In this document: in pieces, positions 1-9,292 of the stretch
Layout: each line of letters opens with the position of its first letter
Numbering within the stretch: the first letter of the stretch is position 1
Assembly (NCBI GenBank): GCA_947501935.1
Contig: CANMXU010000026.1
Coordinates: forward strand, 1-64,000
Direction of reading: 5' to 3'
Length of the DNA: 64,000 nt
From: an uncultured Alteromonadaceae bacterium
Lineage (GTDB): Bacteria > Pseudomonadota > Gammaproteobacteria > Enterobacterales > Alteromonadaceae
The notes under the pieces: generated by a model
Databases searched by the model: none
Told to the model about the DNA's origin: nothing
Seen by the model: the letters and a program-made list of their open reading frames with translations, nothing else
Position numbers and translations under genes: made by a program

Positions 1-3
1 AGT

Positions 4-40
4 GCACAAAAAAGACCAGGAGCAAAAGCTACTGGCCTTT
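4..40 (-). terminator. Intrinsic terminator of the POT transporter gene
   Basis: Read on the minus strand, AAAGGCCAG pairs with CTGGTCTTT (one G-U pair) around an inner AGC/GCT stem, and a run of T residues follows. It lies about 60 bp beyond the stop of the minus-strand transporter gene, where a rho-independent terminator is expected. Confidence 0.75.
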
Positions 41-100
41 CATTAAAAATTGTCAACGTATATCAGGACGAGACATAGCTAAAATACGTTTAGCAAATAA

Positions 101-1540
101 TTAACGATGTTCTTCTGGCATGGCTTCGTGTGTACCAGTTACAGCCATTTCTTCTTCAAGTTTTTCTTCAAGGCTAGCATGGTTATCACCTTCAGCGCCG
201 TGCATCCATTGCACTAATTTACCTGCCGATAAGAAAATAATAATACCCGTTACTAGTGCCGCAGAGCCTACACCCATAAAGATATTGGCAGCATTGTCTA
301 CCATTTCTTGGCCTTCACCAACAAATGAACCAATGAAAGCAGCTAACCAGTTTGATAATGCAGTAAAGAAAAACCAAATACCCATTAACAGTGAGGTAAA
401 TTTAAGTGGTGCTAATTTAGTTACCATAGATAAGCCAATAGGTGATAAACATAGTTCACCTAAAGTATGGAAAAGATAAGCAAAAACTAAAAACAACATA
501 CTAACTTTTACAGTAACATCGCCGCCTTGAACCATAGTTGCACCTAGCATTACGAAGAAACCTAACGCTAAAAATACCATGGCTAAAGCAAACTTTTTCG
601 GAGAGGTTGGCTCTTTAGAGCCCATTTTAACCCAAACAGAAGCAACTACAGGTGCTAGCATAATAATAAACATAGCATTTAAAGATTGAAAAGATGATGC
701 CGCTACTTCAAAGCCGAATATAGTACGGTCAGTAAAGTCAGAAGCGTAGATAGTAAATAAACCACCGGCTTGTTCAAAACCAGCCCAGAATATAACCGAG
801 AACATACTCATGATAAGGATAACTTTCATGCGGTCAAAATCTTCAGAAGTTAAAGGCGCCTGAGGCTTGTCTTTACCGTCATTACGTTTTGCTGAAGGTT
901 CTACGCCAATACTACCTAAATATTTATTCGCTAAGGTAACTTGTAGTATTAAACCGATAAGCATACCGCAACCAGCAAGGATAAAGCCGTAGTGCCAGTT
1001 AACTTGCTCACCTAAAACGCCGACGGTAATTGGTGCTAAGAATGCACCTAAATTAATACCCATATAGAAAATAGTAAAAGCAGAGTCACGGCGGTGATCG
1101 CCTTCTTCATACAAGTCACCTACTAAGCTTGAAACATTGGCTTTAAATAAACCATTACCAATTATTATTAAGCCCAAGCCAATATAAAATACGGTTTCTT
1201 CCATGCCAACGAGCATTGATTTAGGGATACCCAAAGTGAAATAACCCAGAGAGAAAATAATGCCACCAGAGATAATTGCTTTACGTTGGCCAATATAATT
1301 ATCAGCAAGCCAGCCACCTAATACAGGCGTTAAATAAACAGCCATAGTAAATGTGCCGTACAAGCTAAGAGCTTGTGCATTAGTCCAGCCAAAACCACCA
1401 TCTTGTACACTAGCTACTAAATACAGCACTAATAAAGCGCGCATCCCGTAATAACCAAAGCGTTCCCACATTTCTGTACCGAATAAGAGAAACAGCCCCT
1501 TCGGGTGTCCAAATAGAGTGCCTGCATTAGGTTGAGTCAT
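101..1540 (-). CDS. POT/PTR2-family proton-dependent oligopeptide transporter
   Basis: A 479-residue inner-membrane protein, the normal length for bacterial POT transporters, which import di- and tripeptides with protons. The POT signature ExxERFxYYG is visible near residues 23-32 (EMWERFGYYG), and many hydrophobic segments follow across the whole length. The polar stretch around residues 215-235 fits the cytoplasmic loop between the two six-helix bundles. The start is supported by an AGGAAA ribosome site just upstream of the ATG. The gene stands alone with its own terminator. Members include DtpA-DtpD and YjdL types; the sequence alone does not say which, so no symbol is given. Confidence 0.93.
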   Translation of the reverse strand: MTQPNAGTLFGHPKGLFLLFGTEMWERFGYYGMRALLVLYLVASVQDGGFGWTNAQALSLYGTFTMAVYLTPVLGGWLADNYIGQRKAIISGGIIFSLGYFTLGIPKSMLVGMEETVFYIGLGLIIIGNGLFKANVSSLVGDLYEEGDHRRDSAFTIFYMGINLGAFLAPITVGVLGEQVNWHYGFILAGCGMLIGLILQVTLANKYLGSIGVEPSAKRNDGKDKPQAPLTSEDFDRMKVILIMSMFSVIFWAGFEQAGGLFTIYASDFTDRTIFGFEVAASSFQSLNAMFIIMLAPVVASVWVKMGSKEPTSPKKFALAMVFLALGFFVMLGATMVQGGDVTVKVSMLFLVFAYLFHTLGELCLSPIGLSMVTKLAPLKFTSLLMGIWFFFTALSNWLAAFIGSFVGEGQEMVDNAANIFMGVGSAALVTGIIIFLSAGKLVQWMHGAEGDNHASLEEKLEEEMAVTGTHEAMPEEHR

Positions 1541-2244
1541 AAATTGTTTCCTGTGTTCAATTACTTAAAAGACTAATTAATTGTTAGGGGCTGTTGAACT
1601 TACGCGGTTAAATTTTGTTCGAGATAAAAGCGTTTTAATCACGGCGAGTAGTATGTAGCTTAGTCATTCTAAGTAGATACTACTCAACAAAGAGTAAAAT
1701 GCTTTTAGCCGAATCCTTCGGACAGCGTTTGTTGAACATTTCTACAGCGTTATCGCCTTTTTATGTGGAATAGCCACATTACAAAGGCTCTGCCTTGCAT
1801 AAACATCCAACAAACGGCTGCAAAAATAATCTCGAGAGTTCAACAGACCCTAGTATAAGTCTATTATGAAGATTTGAGTTATTAGATATACAAAACTGTT
1901 ATAGCTAGCCGAAGTTATACCTAGGGTTAACGTTAAAGGCAAGTTTTCGACAAAAGCATTTGTCATCATAGTAGAAATGTTTCTTTACAGTGTTAAAAAG
2001 TGTAAATGAAGGTAAAAGACAAAATCTTACTGTTCTCTATATAGTCTTGCTGATAGAATACGCCGCTGCTTTATATTATGTATGAAATAGGGTTTTGGGT
2101 TGGGTAAAACACTCATTTCTCCTTGGCTGGTTTTACAGAGGGAATTAGCTCTGTATGTCATTAAGTACTCAAGCAAAAAAGTTTATTTAAGTTAACTCGT
2201 TGTTATGGTTGTACGACGAGATTTTAATTGGAAATGATGGATCA
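1541..2244. other. Divergent intergenic region between the POT gene and the first OPX gene
   Basis: About 700 bp without a credible gene. The left third holds the structured MITE-like element described separately. The remainder (about 1855-2244) is AT-rich and should contain the promoter of the first OPX gene. No convincing JUMPStart or ops element was found here. Confidence 0.6.
1585..1852. mobile_element. MITE-like element with 16-bp terminal inverted repeats
   Basis: The left end taggggctgttgaact (1585-1600) is matched by agttcaacagacccta (1837-1852), its reverse complement with one mismatch. Inside are nested inverted repeats: a long imperfect hairpin at 1626-1706, a second at 1755-1788, and gtttgttg (1727-1734) pairing with caacaaac (1808-1815). 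Near each end, tcgagat (1619-1625) pairs with atctcga (1829-1835). There is no open reading frame of note, so this is a non-autonomous, highly folded element. The outermost TAG on both sides may be a short target duplication or part of the inverted repeat. No family name could be assigned. Confidence 0.7.
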
Positions 2245-4956
2245 ATGAAAAACGTTCTCAAACTATTATCAACTGGGATTATCTGTATTAGCACTGTGCT
2301 TTGTGTTTGTACTAATGCTGCAAATATTTCTCCTGCGCAAATCAAACAGTTTCAAAGTATGCCAAAAGCACAACAACAAGCTTTGGCTAAAAGCATGGGG
2401 GTTGACTTAAGCGCCATTGAAGGTCAGTTAGCAGGCGTGGGCAGCTCAACATCGAGCCAAAGTGTTAATACTCCTACATATCCACGCGGCACTAGCTTCT
2501 CTGGTAGTGATAATACTGAAGAAGAAACTGTGAGTGAAGATGACGATGAGCTTAAACCGTTTGGTTATAAAATTTTCGCTAATGAACCATCAACCTTTAC
2601 CCCTGTAAACGATATTGCTATTCCTGAAGGTTATATTATCGGCAGTGGTGATGTTATTTCAGTACAGTTTTTTGGTAAAGAAAATGCCGACTACCAATTA
2701 ACCGTATCTCGCGAAGGTCAAGTAGTGGTTCCTAATTTAGGACCGTTTAAGGTAACGGGTTTATCTTTTGCGGAAATGAAGCGCTTTTTAGTTAAGCGTA
2801 TTGAAGAGCGTATTATTGGGGTTGACGTAATTGTAAGCGTTGCGGAAATGCGTTCAATGCGTATTTTTGTATTAGGTGACGCCTATAAACCGGGCCCTTA
2901 TACATTAACCTCGCTTTCAAGTATCACCCATGCATTATTTGCTGCAGGTGGTATTAATGATATCGGCTCGTTACGTAATATTCAGTTAAAGCGTGCTGGC
3001 AAATTAATTACCACTTTTGATTTATACGACCTACTGATTCATGGTGACTCCTCAAACGATGTTTTGTTGCAATCTGGTGATGTAGTTTTTGTTGCCCCTG
3101 TTGGTAAACGGGTATCAATCGATGGCGAAGTAAGACGTCCGGCAATTTATGAATTAAAAACTGGCGACGACTTTGAAGAAGTTATTGCCATGGCTGGCGG
3201 AACATTACCTTCTGCCTATGTTAAATCAACACGCGTAGAACGCTACAGTGTTAACAATTACCGTAGTGTGATTGATATTGACTTAACCAATACAAGTGAT
3301 TTAAAGCAACCTGTATTAGCAGGAGACTTTATTCGAGTTAAAAAGTCGACCGACTTATTTGAGCAATCAGTGACTGTGGTTGGCGCAGCTACTTTACCTG
3401 GAAAGTATCAATGGCGTGCTGGCAAAACCATTGCTGACTTGTTTCCTCGAATTGATTCGCACTTATTATTACATGCTGACCTTAACTACAGTTTAGTTGT
3501 TCGCGAAGTTGATCAATCTCGTAATATTGAAGTTTTACAATTTAGTTTAGCCAAAGCACTTGCTGATAAAACCAGTGAAGATAATGTGCAATTAGCGCCT
3601 AACGACAAAGTGGTAGTATTTTCATTAGCGACTAAATTAAGTGAAGAAAAAATCACCCTTGATAATCTAGCGTATACCCAAGCAGAATTGTTCAAATTAG
3701 AAAAAAACCTTGCTAAAGAAAAACATCAAGCAAAAGTATTTTGGCAAAAATACGGTAGTGATTCATCACAATACAATACTGAAGATGACGAAGCTGAAAC
3801 ACAAGAGCTTATTAATAGCTCAATCGCACAAATGTCAGGTGGCGAGCTAGAAGAAGAAGTTGATGTTAGAGAATTAGCTTTATTTTCTCGTCAGCGTTTA
3901 TTAATTCCAATACTTAAGCAGTTAAAGCAACAAGGCGCTGCAGGTCAACCAATTAAATTAGTAGAAGTTGATGGTGAAGTTAAATTTCCAGGCGTATATC
4001 CGTTAGCAAATAATGCTCGTGTTGACGACTTAGTGATTGCCGCAGGTGGTGTTAATGAGTCAGCCTTTTTAACTCGCGCAGAAATTACCCGTAACCAAAT
4101 TGAAGGTATAGAAGCACGTAAAAGCTCGAAAAATATCAAACTGGCAAGTGCCTTACAGGGCAATGAACAAGATAATATTTTACTGAAAAGTAAAGACCGT
4201 TTAAACGTGCATAAAATACCATCATGGAGTGAAAATCATGTTGTTGAATTGCGTGGCGAATTTGTTTTTCCAGGTAAGTACACCATAAGACGTGGCGATA
4301 CCTTATCTGACTTAATTGCCAAGGCCGGTGGTTTAACTGAGTATGCCCACAAAAGAGGCTCTGTTTTTTCTCGTGAAAAACTTAAGCAAATAGAGAAAAA
4401 CAATCTGATTAAATTATCGAGTGATTTACGCCTAGAAATTGCTACCAAATCATTAACAGAAAATGGTTTATCAACTTCTTATGCGGAAGCACAAAGTTTA
4501 TTAAAAGATTTAACTCAACTTGAACCTATTGGCCGTTTAGTGATTGAGCTACCACAAATTATTGCAGATAACGATTACGACGTATTACTTGAAAATGGCG
4601 ATGTGCTTTATGTGCCAGTGAAGAACAACGCGATTAACGTTATTGGTCAGGTGCAGGTAACTTCATCTCATATGTACAACAAAGCAATGGATGTTGATGA
4701 CTATATTGCGCAAAGTGGCGGTATGAAGAAACGTGCTGACGATGAACGTATTTATGTAATATCAGCCAATGGTAGTATTAAAGTACTTAGTGATAATAAT
4801 TGGTTCTCAAGTGATCATGCTAATAGCCTTAAAGCAGGCGATACGGTTGTAGTGCCATTAGATGCGGAATATATGAATAATATAACCTTGTGGACAACCG
4901 CAACAACCATTATGTACAACACCGCAGTAGCCTTTGCCGCTATTAGTGGCATTTAA
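2245..4956 (+). CDS. Outer-membrane polysaccharide export protein (OPX), multiple SLBB domains, copy 1
   Basis: A 903-residue protein of the Wza/OPX group, which forms the outer-membrane exit for capsule or exopolysaccharide. The ATG at 2245 opens a clear signal peptide (MKNVLKLLSTG, cleavage near TNA-A). An in-frame TTG at 2200 would prepend 15 polar residues and spoil it, so 2245 is preferred. The poly-export domain lies at about residues 125-205 (YIIGSGDVISVQFFGKEN). About five or six SLBB repeats follow, with recurring 'G.V..PG.Y.L' and 'AGG' cores, and the C-terminus is hydrophobic. It is much longer than Wza (about 380 aa). Compared with the next gene it carries an extra, charged and probably helical stretch of about 80 residues, encoded near 3625-3885. 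Export of the locus polysaccharide is inferred from family and position. Confidence 0.9.
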   Translation: MKNVLKLLSTGIICISTVLCVCTNAANISPAQIKQFQSMPKAQQQALAKSMGVDLSAIEGQLAGVGSSTSSQSVNTPTYPRGTSFSGSDNTEEETVSEDDDELKPFGYKIFANEPSTFTPVNDIAIPEGYIIGSGDVISVQFFGKENADYQLTVSREGQVVVPNLGPFKVTGLSFAEMKRFLVKRIEERIIGVDVIVSVAEMRSMRIFVLGDAYKPGPYTLTSLSSITHALFAAGGINDIGSLRNIQLKRAGKLITTFDLYDLLIHGDSSNDVLLQSGDVVFVAPVGKRVSIDGEVRRPAIYELKTGDDFEEVIAMAGGTLPSAYVKSTRVERYSVNNYRSVIDIDLTNTSDLKQPVLAGDFIRVKKSTDLFEQSVTVVGAATLPGKYQWRAGKTIADLFPRIDSHLLLHADLNYSLVVREVDQSRNIEVLQFSLAKALADKTSEDNVQLAPNDKVVVFSLATKLSEEKITLDNLAYTQAELFKLEKNLAKEKHQAKVFWQKYGSDSSQYNTEDDEAETQELINSSIAQMSGGELEEEVDVRELALFSRQRLLIPILKQLKQQGAAGQPIKLVEVDGEVKFPGVYPLANNARVDDLVIAAGGVNESAFLTRAEITRNQIEGIEARKSSKNIKLASALQGNEQDNILLKSKDRLNVHKIPSWSENHVVELRGEFVFPGKYTIRRGDTLSDLIAKAGGLTEYAHKRGSVFSREKLKQIEKNNLIKLSSDLRLEIATKSLTENGLSTSYAEAQSLLKDLTQLEPIGRLVIELPQIIADNDYDVLLENGDVLYVPVKNNAINVIGQVQVTSSHMYNKAMDVDDYIAQSGGMKKRADDERIYVISANGSIKVLSDNNWFSSDHANSLKAGDTVVVPLDAEYMNNITLWTTATTIMYNTAVAFAAISGI

Positions 4957-4990
4957 TTTATAATACTCTCCTATTTGTACGTTCGTACAT

Positions 4991-5025
4991 AAATGTGCGC
5001 AATTAAATAAAATTGCGCACATTTT
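4991..5025 (+). terminator. Intrinsic terminator after OPX copy 1
   Basis: aaatgtgcgcaa pairs with ttgcgcacattt over 12 bp around an AT-rich loop and ends in a T run. It lies 35 bp after the stop codon and separates the two OPX genes into individual transcription units. Confidence 0.8.
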
Positions 5026-5297
5026 TAAAAATTAAATTTTTACGAAAGTCTACCTGATTCCTTTGACGCTAATAAATAAGCTGATAAACTAGTTACAACT
5101 TATATGACAATAATAACTAAAGTACTGAAATATAGTCTTTAAAAATGTTGTTCGTATTGGTTTTTCTGTAACAGACTTATTGTGTTAGTTTAAAATCTGA
5201 AGCTCTTTATAGATATACCTTATTTATTGATTTTGCCTTCAGATTTTACATTTATAACAATTATTATAATAAAGCATGTCAGGGAAAGCTTTAAAAC
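5026..5297. other. Intergenic region upstream of OPX copy 2
   Basis: An AT-rich spacer with no gene. It should hold the promoter of the second OPX gene, but no -35/-10 pair was convincing enough to call. An AGGGAAA ribosome site is visible just before the ATG-ATG start. Confidence 0.5.
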
Positions 5298-7784
5298 ATG
5301 ATGCATAAAAGTAAAGTATTCATAATCGCTCTAGCCACCACCCTTTTTTCGTTTGCTATTAACTCAGCCCCCATTAGCCAAAAACAAATTGATCAATTCA
5401 CCAGTTTACCTCCCGCGCAACAAGCCGCGTTAGCGAAAACCATGGGCGTTGACCTTAATGATATTAAAGGGCAAATATCTCAAAGAAGCGCTAATACTGA
5501 AATTGAAAATACCCCTGTAATGCCAAGAGATGTTGATTATGAAACTCAAGGTGCTGATGAATTCAACTTTGAAGTAGGTGAAGGGCTGGAGCTAGACAAG
5601 CAACAAGCTCAAGAGACTAAGCTTAAACCTTTTGGTTATGATGTTTTGGCCAATGAACCGCAAACTTATGCACCAACAATGGATATTGCCATTCCTCAAG
5701 AATATATTGTTGGCCCTGGCGATGTTATTTCTATTCAAGTTTTTGGCAAAGAAAATATGGAACATGAACTGCCAATTACCCGAGAAGGTGAAGTTATATT
5801 ACCTCACCTTGGCCCATTTTCAGTAGGTGGCTTATCATTTGTAGAAATGAAGCAACTGCTGAAAAGCAAGATTAAAGAAAAAATTATCGGCGTTAATGTT
5901 GTTGTTGGTATGGCATCACTACGCAGCATGCGCGTATTTGTTCTAGGTGATGCATACAAACCAGGCCCTTATCATTTAAGTTCATTATCAAGCATCAGCC
6001 ATGCCTTATTTGCTGCTGGCGGTATCCGCACTATCGGCTCACTTAGAAACATTCAATTAAAGCGCTCTGGTAAATTAATTAAAAAATTAGATTTATATGA
6101 ACTGCTTATTAATGGCGACTCTAGCAACGATGTATTATTGCAATCTGGCGATGTTATTTTTATTGCGCCGGTTGGCAAAAGAGTGAGTGTTGACGGAGAA
6201 GTACGCCGCCCCGGTATATACGAGCTAGCAAAAGGCGATAATTTTTCAACGGTATTAGCTATGGCGGGTGGCTTGCTACCAAGCGCATATGCACAAGCAA
6301 TTACAGTTGAACGTTATCAGCAGCAGAGTTTACGTCAGTTAATTAATATTGACGTCACTGATGAGAAACAAAGCATGGCTGCAGTTGCCGCTGGCGATGT
6401 TATAAAAGTGGCTAAATCTTCTAATATGTTTACTAAGTCAGTTAGTATTTCTGGTGCTGTGGTACGCCAAGGAAAATTTCAATGGCAAGCAGGTCAAAGA
6501 ATTACCGACTTATTACCACAAGTTAATAGTCATCTATTAGAAAATGCCGACTTATCTTACGGCTTAGTGGTTAGAGAAATAAACCTTGCTCGACATATCG
6601 AAGTATTACAGTTCTCTATTGCTCAAGCACTCACTGATCAAAGTTCAGCAGATAATTTATTATTACAAGCGAATGATCAGGTTTTAATTTTTGCTAATAA
6701 TGAGGCATCTCGCACGGCATTACTTGAACCTATCGTTGAAAAGTTAAAGCGCCAAGGTGGTTCAGGTCAGCCAGTTCAACTAGTTGAAATTGTTGGCGAA
6801 GTAAAATATGGCGGTAGTTATCCATTAGCAAAAAATACTCGAGTAGATGACTTAGTTGTCGCCGCAGGTGGCTTAAAAGAGTCGGCTTATTTAGCGCGTG
6901 CTGATATAACCCGTGACCAAGTCAACTCTCGCATTGCTTCTAAAGAATGGTTAACCATAGACTTAGGGCTAGCACTAACTAGCGAAATAGAAGCTTCAGC
7001 TGATAATCCGTTATTACAAAGTAAAGACCGCTTAAATATTTATAAAATTCCAGAATGGAGTGAAAACCATGTAGTCGAGCTACGAGGTGAGTTTGTTTTC
7101 CCCGGTAAATATACTATTCGCCGCGGTGAAAGCCTTAGTGAGTTAATAAAACGTGCTGGCGGCTTTACCGAGTTTGCTCATTTAAAAGGTTCTATATTTA
7201 CTCGTGAAAAATTACAACAACTTGAAAAGCAAAATTTAGTTAAATTGTCTGAAGACTTACGTCTTGAAATTGCTTCAAAATCATTATCAGATGAGGGGAG
7301 TTCACAGTCATATAACGATATGCAAAGTATGTTAGCTGAAATTACTAAATTAGAACCTGTCGGCCGTTTAGTGATTGATTTACCTAAAGCGCTTGAAGAA
7401 AACAACTATAACATTGCTCTAGAAGGCGGAGATATTCTCTATGTGCCAACGTTAAATAACTCGGTAAATGTTATTGGCCAAGTACAGGTTGCTTCATCAC
7501 ATATGTATGATGAAGGCTTATCGGCAGACGATTATTTATTGCAAAGTGGCGGTAGTAAAAAGCGTGCTGACGAAGAGCGCATTTATATCATATCGGCTAA
7601 CGGTACGATAAAAATGCTCAGCAATAACTGGTTTTCAAGTAGTAGCGACTCAAGTATGAAACCAGGTGATACCGTAGTAGTGCCACTTGATGCTGAGTAC
7701 ATGAACGATCTAACTTTATGGACCAGCGCCACAACTATTTTGTACAACACCGCTGTTGCTGTAGCTGCTATTAGTGGCATTTAA
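5298..7784 (+). CDS. Outer-membrane polysaccharide export protein (OPX), multiple SLBB domains, copy 2
   Basis: An 828-residue paralogue of the preceding protein, collinear with it along its whole length. It has a signal peptide (about residues 1-24, ending INSA-P), the same short helical N-terminal motif (QKQIDQF.SLPPAQQAALAKTMGVDL), a poly-export domain at about residues 130-210, a chain of SLBB repeats, and the hydrophobic C-terminus ending NTAVAVAAISGI. It lacks the extra charged stretch of copy 1. Two adjacent copies imply a tandem duplication, with both reading frames intact. The copies may export different polymers or form mixed channels; nothing in the sequence decides this. Confidence 0.9.
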   Translation: MMHKSKVFIIALATTLFSFAINSAPISQKQIDQFTSLPPAQQAALAKTMGVDLNDIKGQISQRSANTEIENTPVMPRDVDYETQGADEFNFEVGEGLELDKQQAQETKLKPFGYDVLANEPQTYAPTMDIAIPQEYIVGPGDVISIQVFGKENMEHELPITREGEVILPHLGPFSVGGLSFVEMKQLLKSKIKEKIIGVNVVVGMASLRSMRVFVLGDAYKPGPYHLSSLSSISHALFAAGGIRTIGSLRNIQLKRSGKLIKKLDLYELLINGDSSNDVLLQSGDVIFIAPVGKRVSVDGEVRRPGIYELAKGDNFSTVLAMAGGLLPSAYAQAITVERYQQQSLRQLINIDVTDEKQSMAAVAAGDVIKVAKSSNMFTKSVSISGAVVRQGKFQWQAGQRITDLLPQVNSHLLENADLSYGLVVREINLARHIEVLQFSIAQALTDQSSADNLLLQANDQVLIFANNEASRTALLEPIVEKLKRQGGSGQPVQLVEIVGEVKYGGSYPLAKNTRVDDLVVAAGGLKESAYLARADITRDQVNSRIASKEWLTIDLGLALTSEIEASADNPLLQSKDRLNIYKIPEWSENHVVELRGEFVFPGKYTIRRGESLSELIKRAGGFTEFAHLKGSIFTREKLQQLEKQNLVKLSEDLRLEIASKSLSDEGSSQSYNDMQSMLAEITKLEPVGRLVIDLPKALEENNYNIALEGGDILYVPTLNNSVNVIGQVQVASSHMYDEGLSADDYLLQSGGSKKRADEERIYIISANGTIKMLSNNWFSSSSDSSMKPGDTVVVPLDAEYMNDLTLWTSATTILYNTAVAVAAISGI

Positions 7785-7806
7785 ATAATAAGTTTAAAAC
7801 TACCCG

Positions 7807-7848
7807 ATTATTAGTTGCGAGACAGTTAATTCGCAACTAATAATTTCA
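7807..7848 (+). terminator. Intrinsic terminator-like hairpin after OPX copy 2
   Basis: attattagttgcga (7807-7820) pairs perfectly with tcgcaactaataat (7831-7844) around a 10-base loop, 22 bp after the stop. The following T content is modest (ttcatt), so termination is likely but not certain. Confidence 0.65.
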
Positions 7849-7935
7849 TTCTAATCGCCTAATATAAATCCAATAATTTAACTCCTACTCTTATCATATC
7901 TAAAAATAACCTAGGTCGTATTTATTACAAATTTA

Positions 7936-8003
7936 TGTAGGTCGGAATTCATTGCGAAAATTAATTGGGTTTTTACGACTTGTCGCACTAAAGTACGACC
8001 TAC
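7936..8003. repeat. Short dispersed repeat with GTAGGTCG ends, copy A
   Basis: A 68-bp element that begins tgtaggtcggaattcatt and ends gcactaaagtacgacctac, so its ends are inverted repeats (gtaggtcg/cgacctac). The same two arms occur at 40514-40607 and, in opposite orientation, within the tandem repeat at 43021-43300. It is too short to encode anything and looks like a palindromic intergenic repeat family. Confidence 0.75.
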
Positions 8004-8057
8004 GAATAAGCTAGTGTTATTTCTATCCCAGTAAAAATATCTTAAAGTTATCCTGAC

Positions 8058-8091
8058 ACTTACAACTTACAACTTACAACTTACAACTTAC
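8058..8091. repeat. Heptamer tandem array (acttaca)n
   Basis: Just under five consecutive copies of the 7-bp unit acttaca. It is one of three 7-bp arrays of about five units in this window, each with a different sequence. It lies in the spacer between OPX copy 2 and the PEP-CTERM gene, the remainder of which (7785-8183) holds copy A of the dispersed repeat and otherwise nothing recognised. Confidence 0.85.
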
Positions 8092-8183
8092 CTGTCTTAA
8101 TCATTTTAATTCGACAGACTTAAATTCTCTGCTACAATTTTTTTAATCACAGGATGTGAATAAATCAAGATAAGGGAATTATC

Positions 8184-8867
8184 ATGCTAGCTACAACTTA
8201 TGCTCGTCTAAAATTACTACTCACTTTAATATTGCTATCAAGCTTGCTCACAGCTAACGCCTCACTGATAGAAAACGTATTCATCAATGAATTTCATTAT
8301 GATAATGATGGTGCTGACAGCAACGAATTTATTGAACTGGCCGGTGAGGCGGGTATTAACTTAAGCGGTTGGTCACTTTATTTATATAATGGCAGTAGTG
8401 GTAGCAGCTATAAAAACTATACCTTTGCTGATTTAATTATTCCCGACAGTAACAATGGTTATGGCTTTGCCGCTGTTAGTATTTCTGGAATACAAAATGG
8501 CTCACCAGACGGCATTGCTCTAGCTGATGCTGAAGATAATCTTGTGCAATTTTTATCTTATGAAGGCAGCTTTACGGCTAACTCTGGTGTGGCTTTAGGG
8601 ATCACCAGTATAGATATTGGTGTATTAGAGGCGAGTAATAGCGCTGTTGGGCATTCTTTACAATTAACAGGTACAGGCAGTGATTATGTGAATTTTACTT
8701 GGCAAAACTCAAGTGCTCATAGTTTTGGTGCTGTTAATACAAATCAAATCTTTGTTAGGCCTACACAGGAGGTTGCTCGTGTGCCAGAGCCAACTAGCAT
8801 GATGTTGTTTAGTAGTGTCGTGATATTTTTTTGTTTAAAACAAAGACGAAAAAATAAAATCATATAA
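8184..8867 (+). CDS. PEP-CTERM sorted lamin-tail-domain protein
   Basis: A 227-residue exported protein. A signal peptide covers about residues 1-26. The body (about 30-165: VFINEFHYDND, NEFIELAG, LSGWSLYLYNG) resembles the lamin-tail (LTD) fold found in many secreted bacterial proteins. The C-terminus is a textbook PEP-CTERM signal: VPEPTS at about residues 200-205, a hydrophobic helix, then a basic KQRRKNK tail. Such signals are recognised by an exosortase (EpsH/XrtA), and the system accompanies exopolysaccharide loci, which agrees with the adjacent export genes. No exosortase gene lies in this window. The start follows a good AAGGGA ribosome site. The function of the body is unknown. Confidence 0.85.
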   Translation: MLATTYARLKLLLTLILLSSLLTANASLIENVFINEFHYDNDGADSNEFIELAGEAGINLSGWSLYLYNGSSGSSYKNYTFADLIIPDSNNGYGFAAVSISGIQNGSPDGIALADAEDNLVQFLSYEGSFTANSGVALGITSIDIGVLEASNSAVGHSLQLTGTGSDYVNFTWQNSSAHSFGAVNTNQIFVRPTQEVARVPEPTSMMLFSSVVIFFCLKQRRKNKII

Positions 8868-9292
8868 TGGTAATCCCCCCAATGAATAATCTAGTTATTT
8901 TGCACTTATAAAAACTAATCAGCTCACTGCTATAGATTTAGCTATTTAATATGAGATTGCTAGCAGTTGGCCTAAACTCCCTGCAAATAATACTGTTTAA
9001 ATTAGCCTTGAATTTAGTTATAGCGAAGCTAATTCAAGGCTAGCCTCCATACAGTACCTTCATTTCCCTTCGACATTAATTTTATATTTTGAATAAGTTT
9101 CAATGTCTATATTTATACGCACATTACTTCCAGTAATAGTAATAATTGCTCTTCATTTAAGAGCTGCAGATCTCACTTTGTAAAGAAATGAAAAAAAAGT
9201 TGAAAAACCTTTACGGATTTCACCCTAATCAACGCTCTTTATTATAGACGAGGTCATAGTCACGTTATTAAATGTGAAACTTACGGGTTCAG
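8868..9292. other. Intergenic region with an inverted repeat
   Basis: About 425 bp without a gene. It holds a near-perfect hairpin at 9003-9042 (tagccttgaatttag against ctaattcaaggcta). There is no T run after it, so it is not a classic terminator. The rest is AT-rich and presumably contains the promoter of the following gene. Confidence 0.5.

Noticed and set aside
120-479. Open reading frame of 119 codons on the plus strand
   Set aside because: It lies wholly inside the POT transporter gene on the other strand and encodes nothing recognisable; the transporter is complete and well conserved.
1855-2244. JUMPStart/ops antitermination element upstream of the OPX or wzz genes
   Set aside because: I looked for the GGCGGTAG core before 2245 and 11994 and found no match.
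8058-8091. Possible regulatory direct repeats for the PEP-CTERM gene
   Set aside because: Similar heptamer arrays with different units lie behind terminators elsewhere in the window, so binding by a shared regulator is unlikely.
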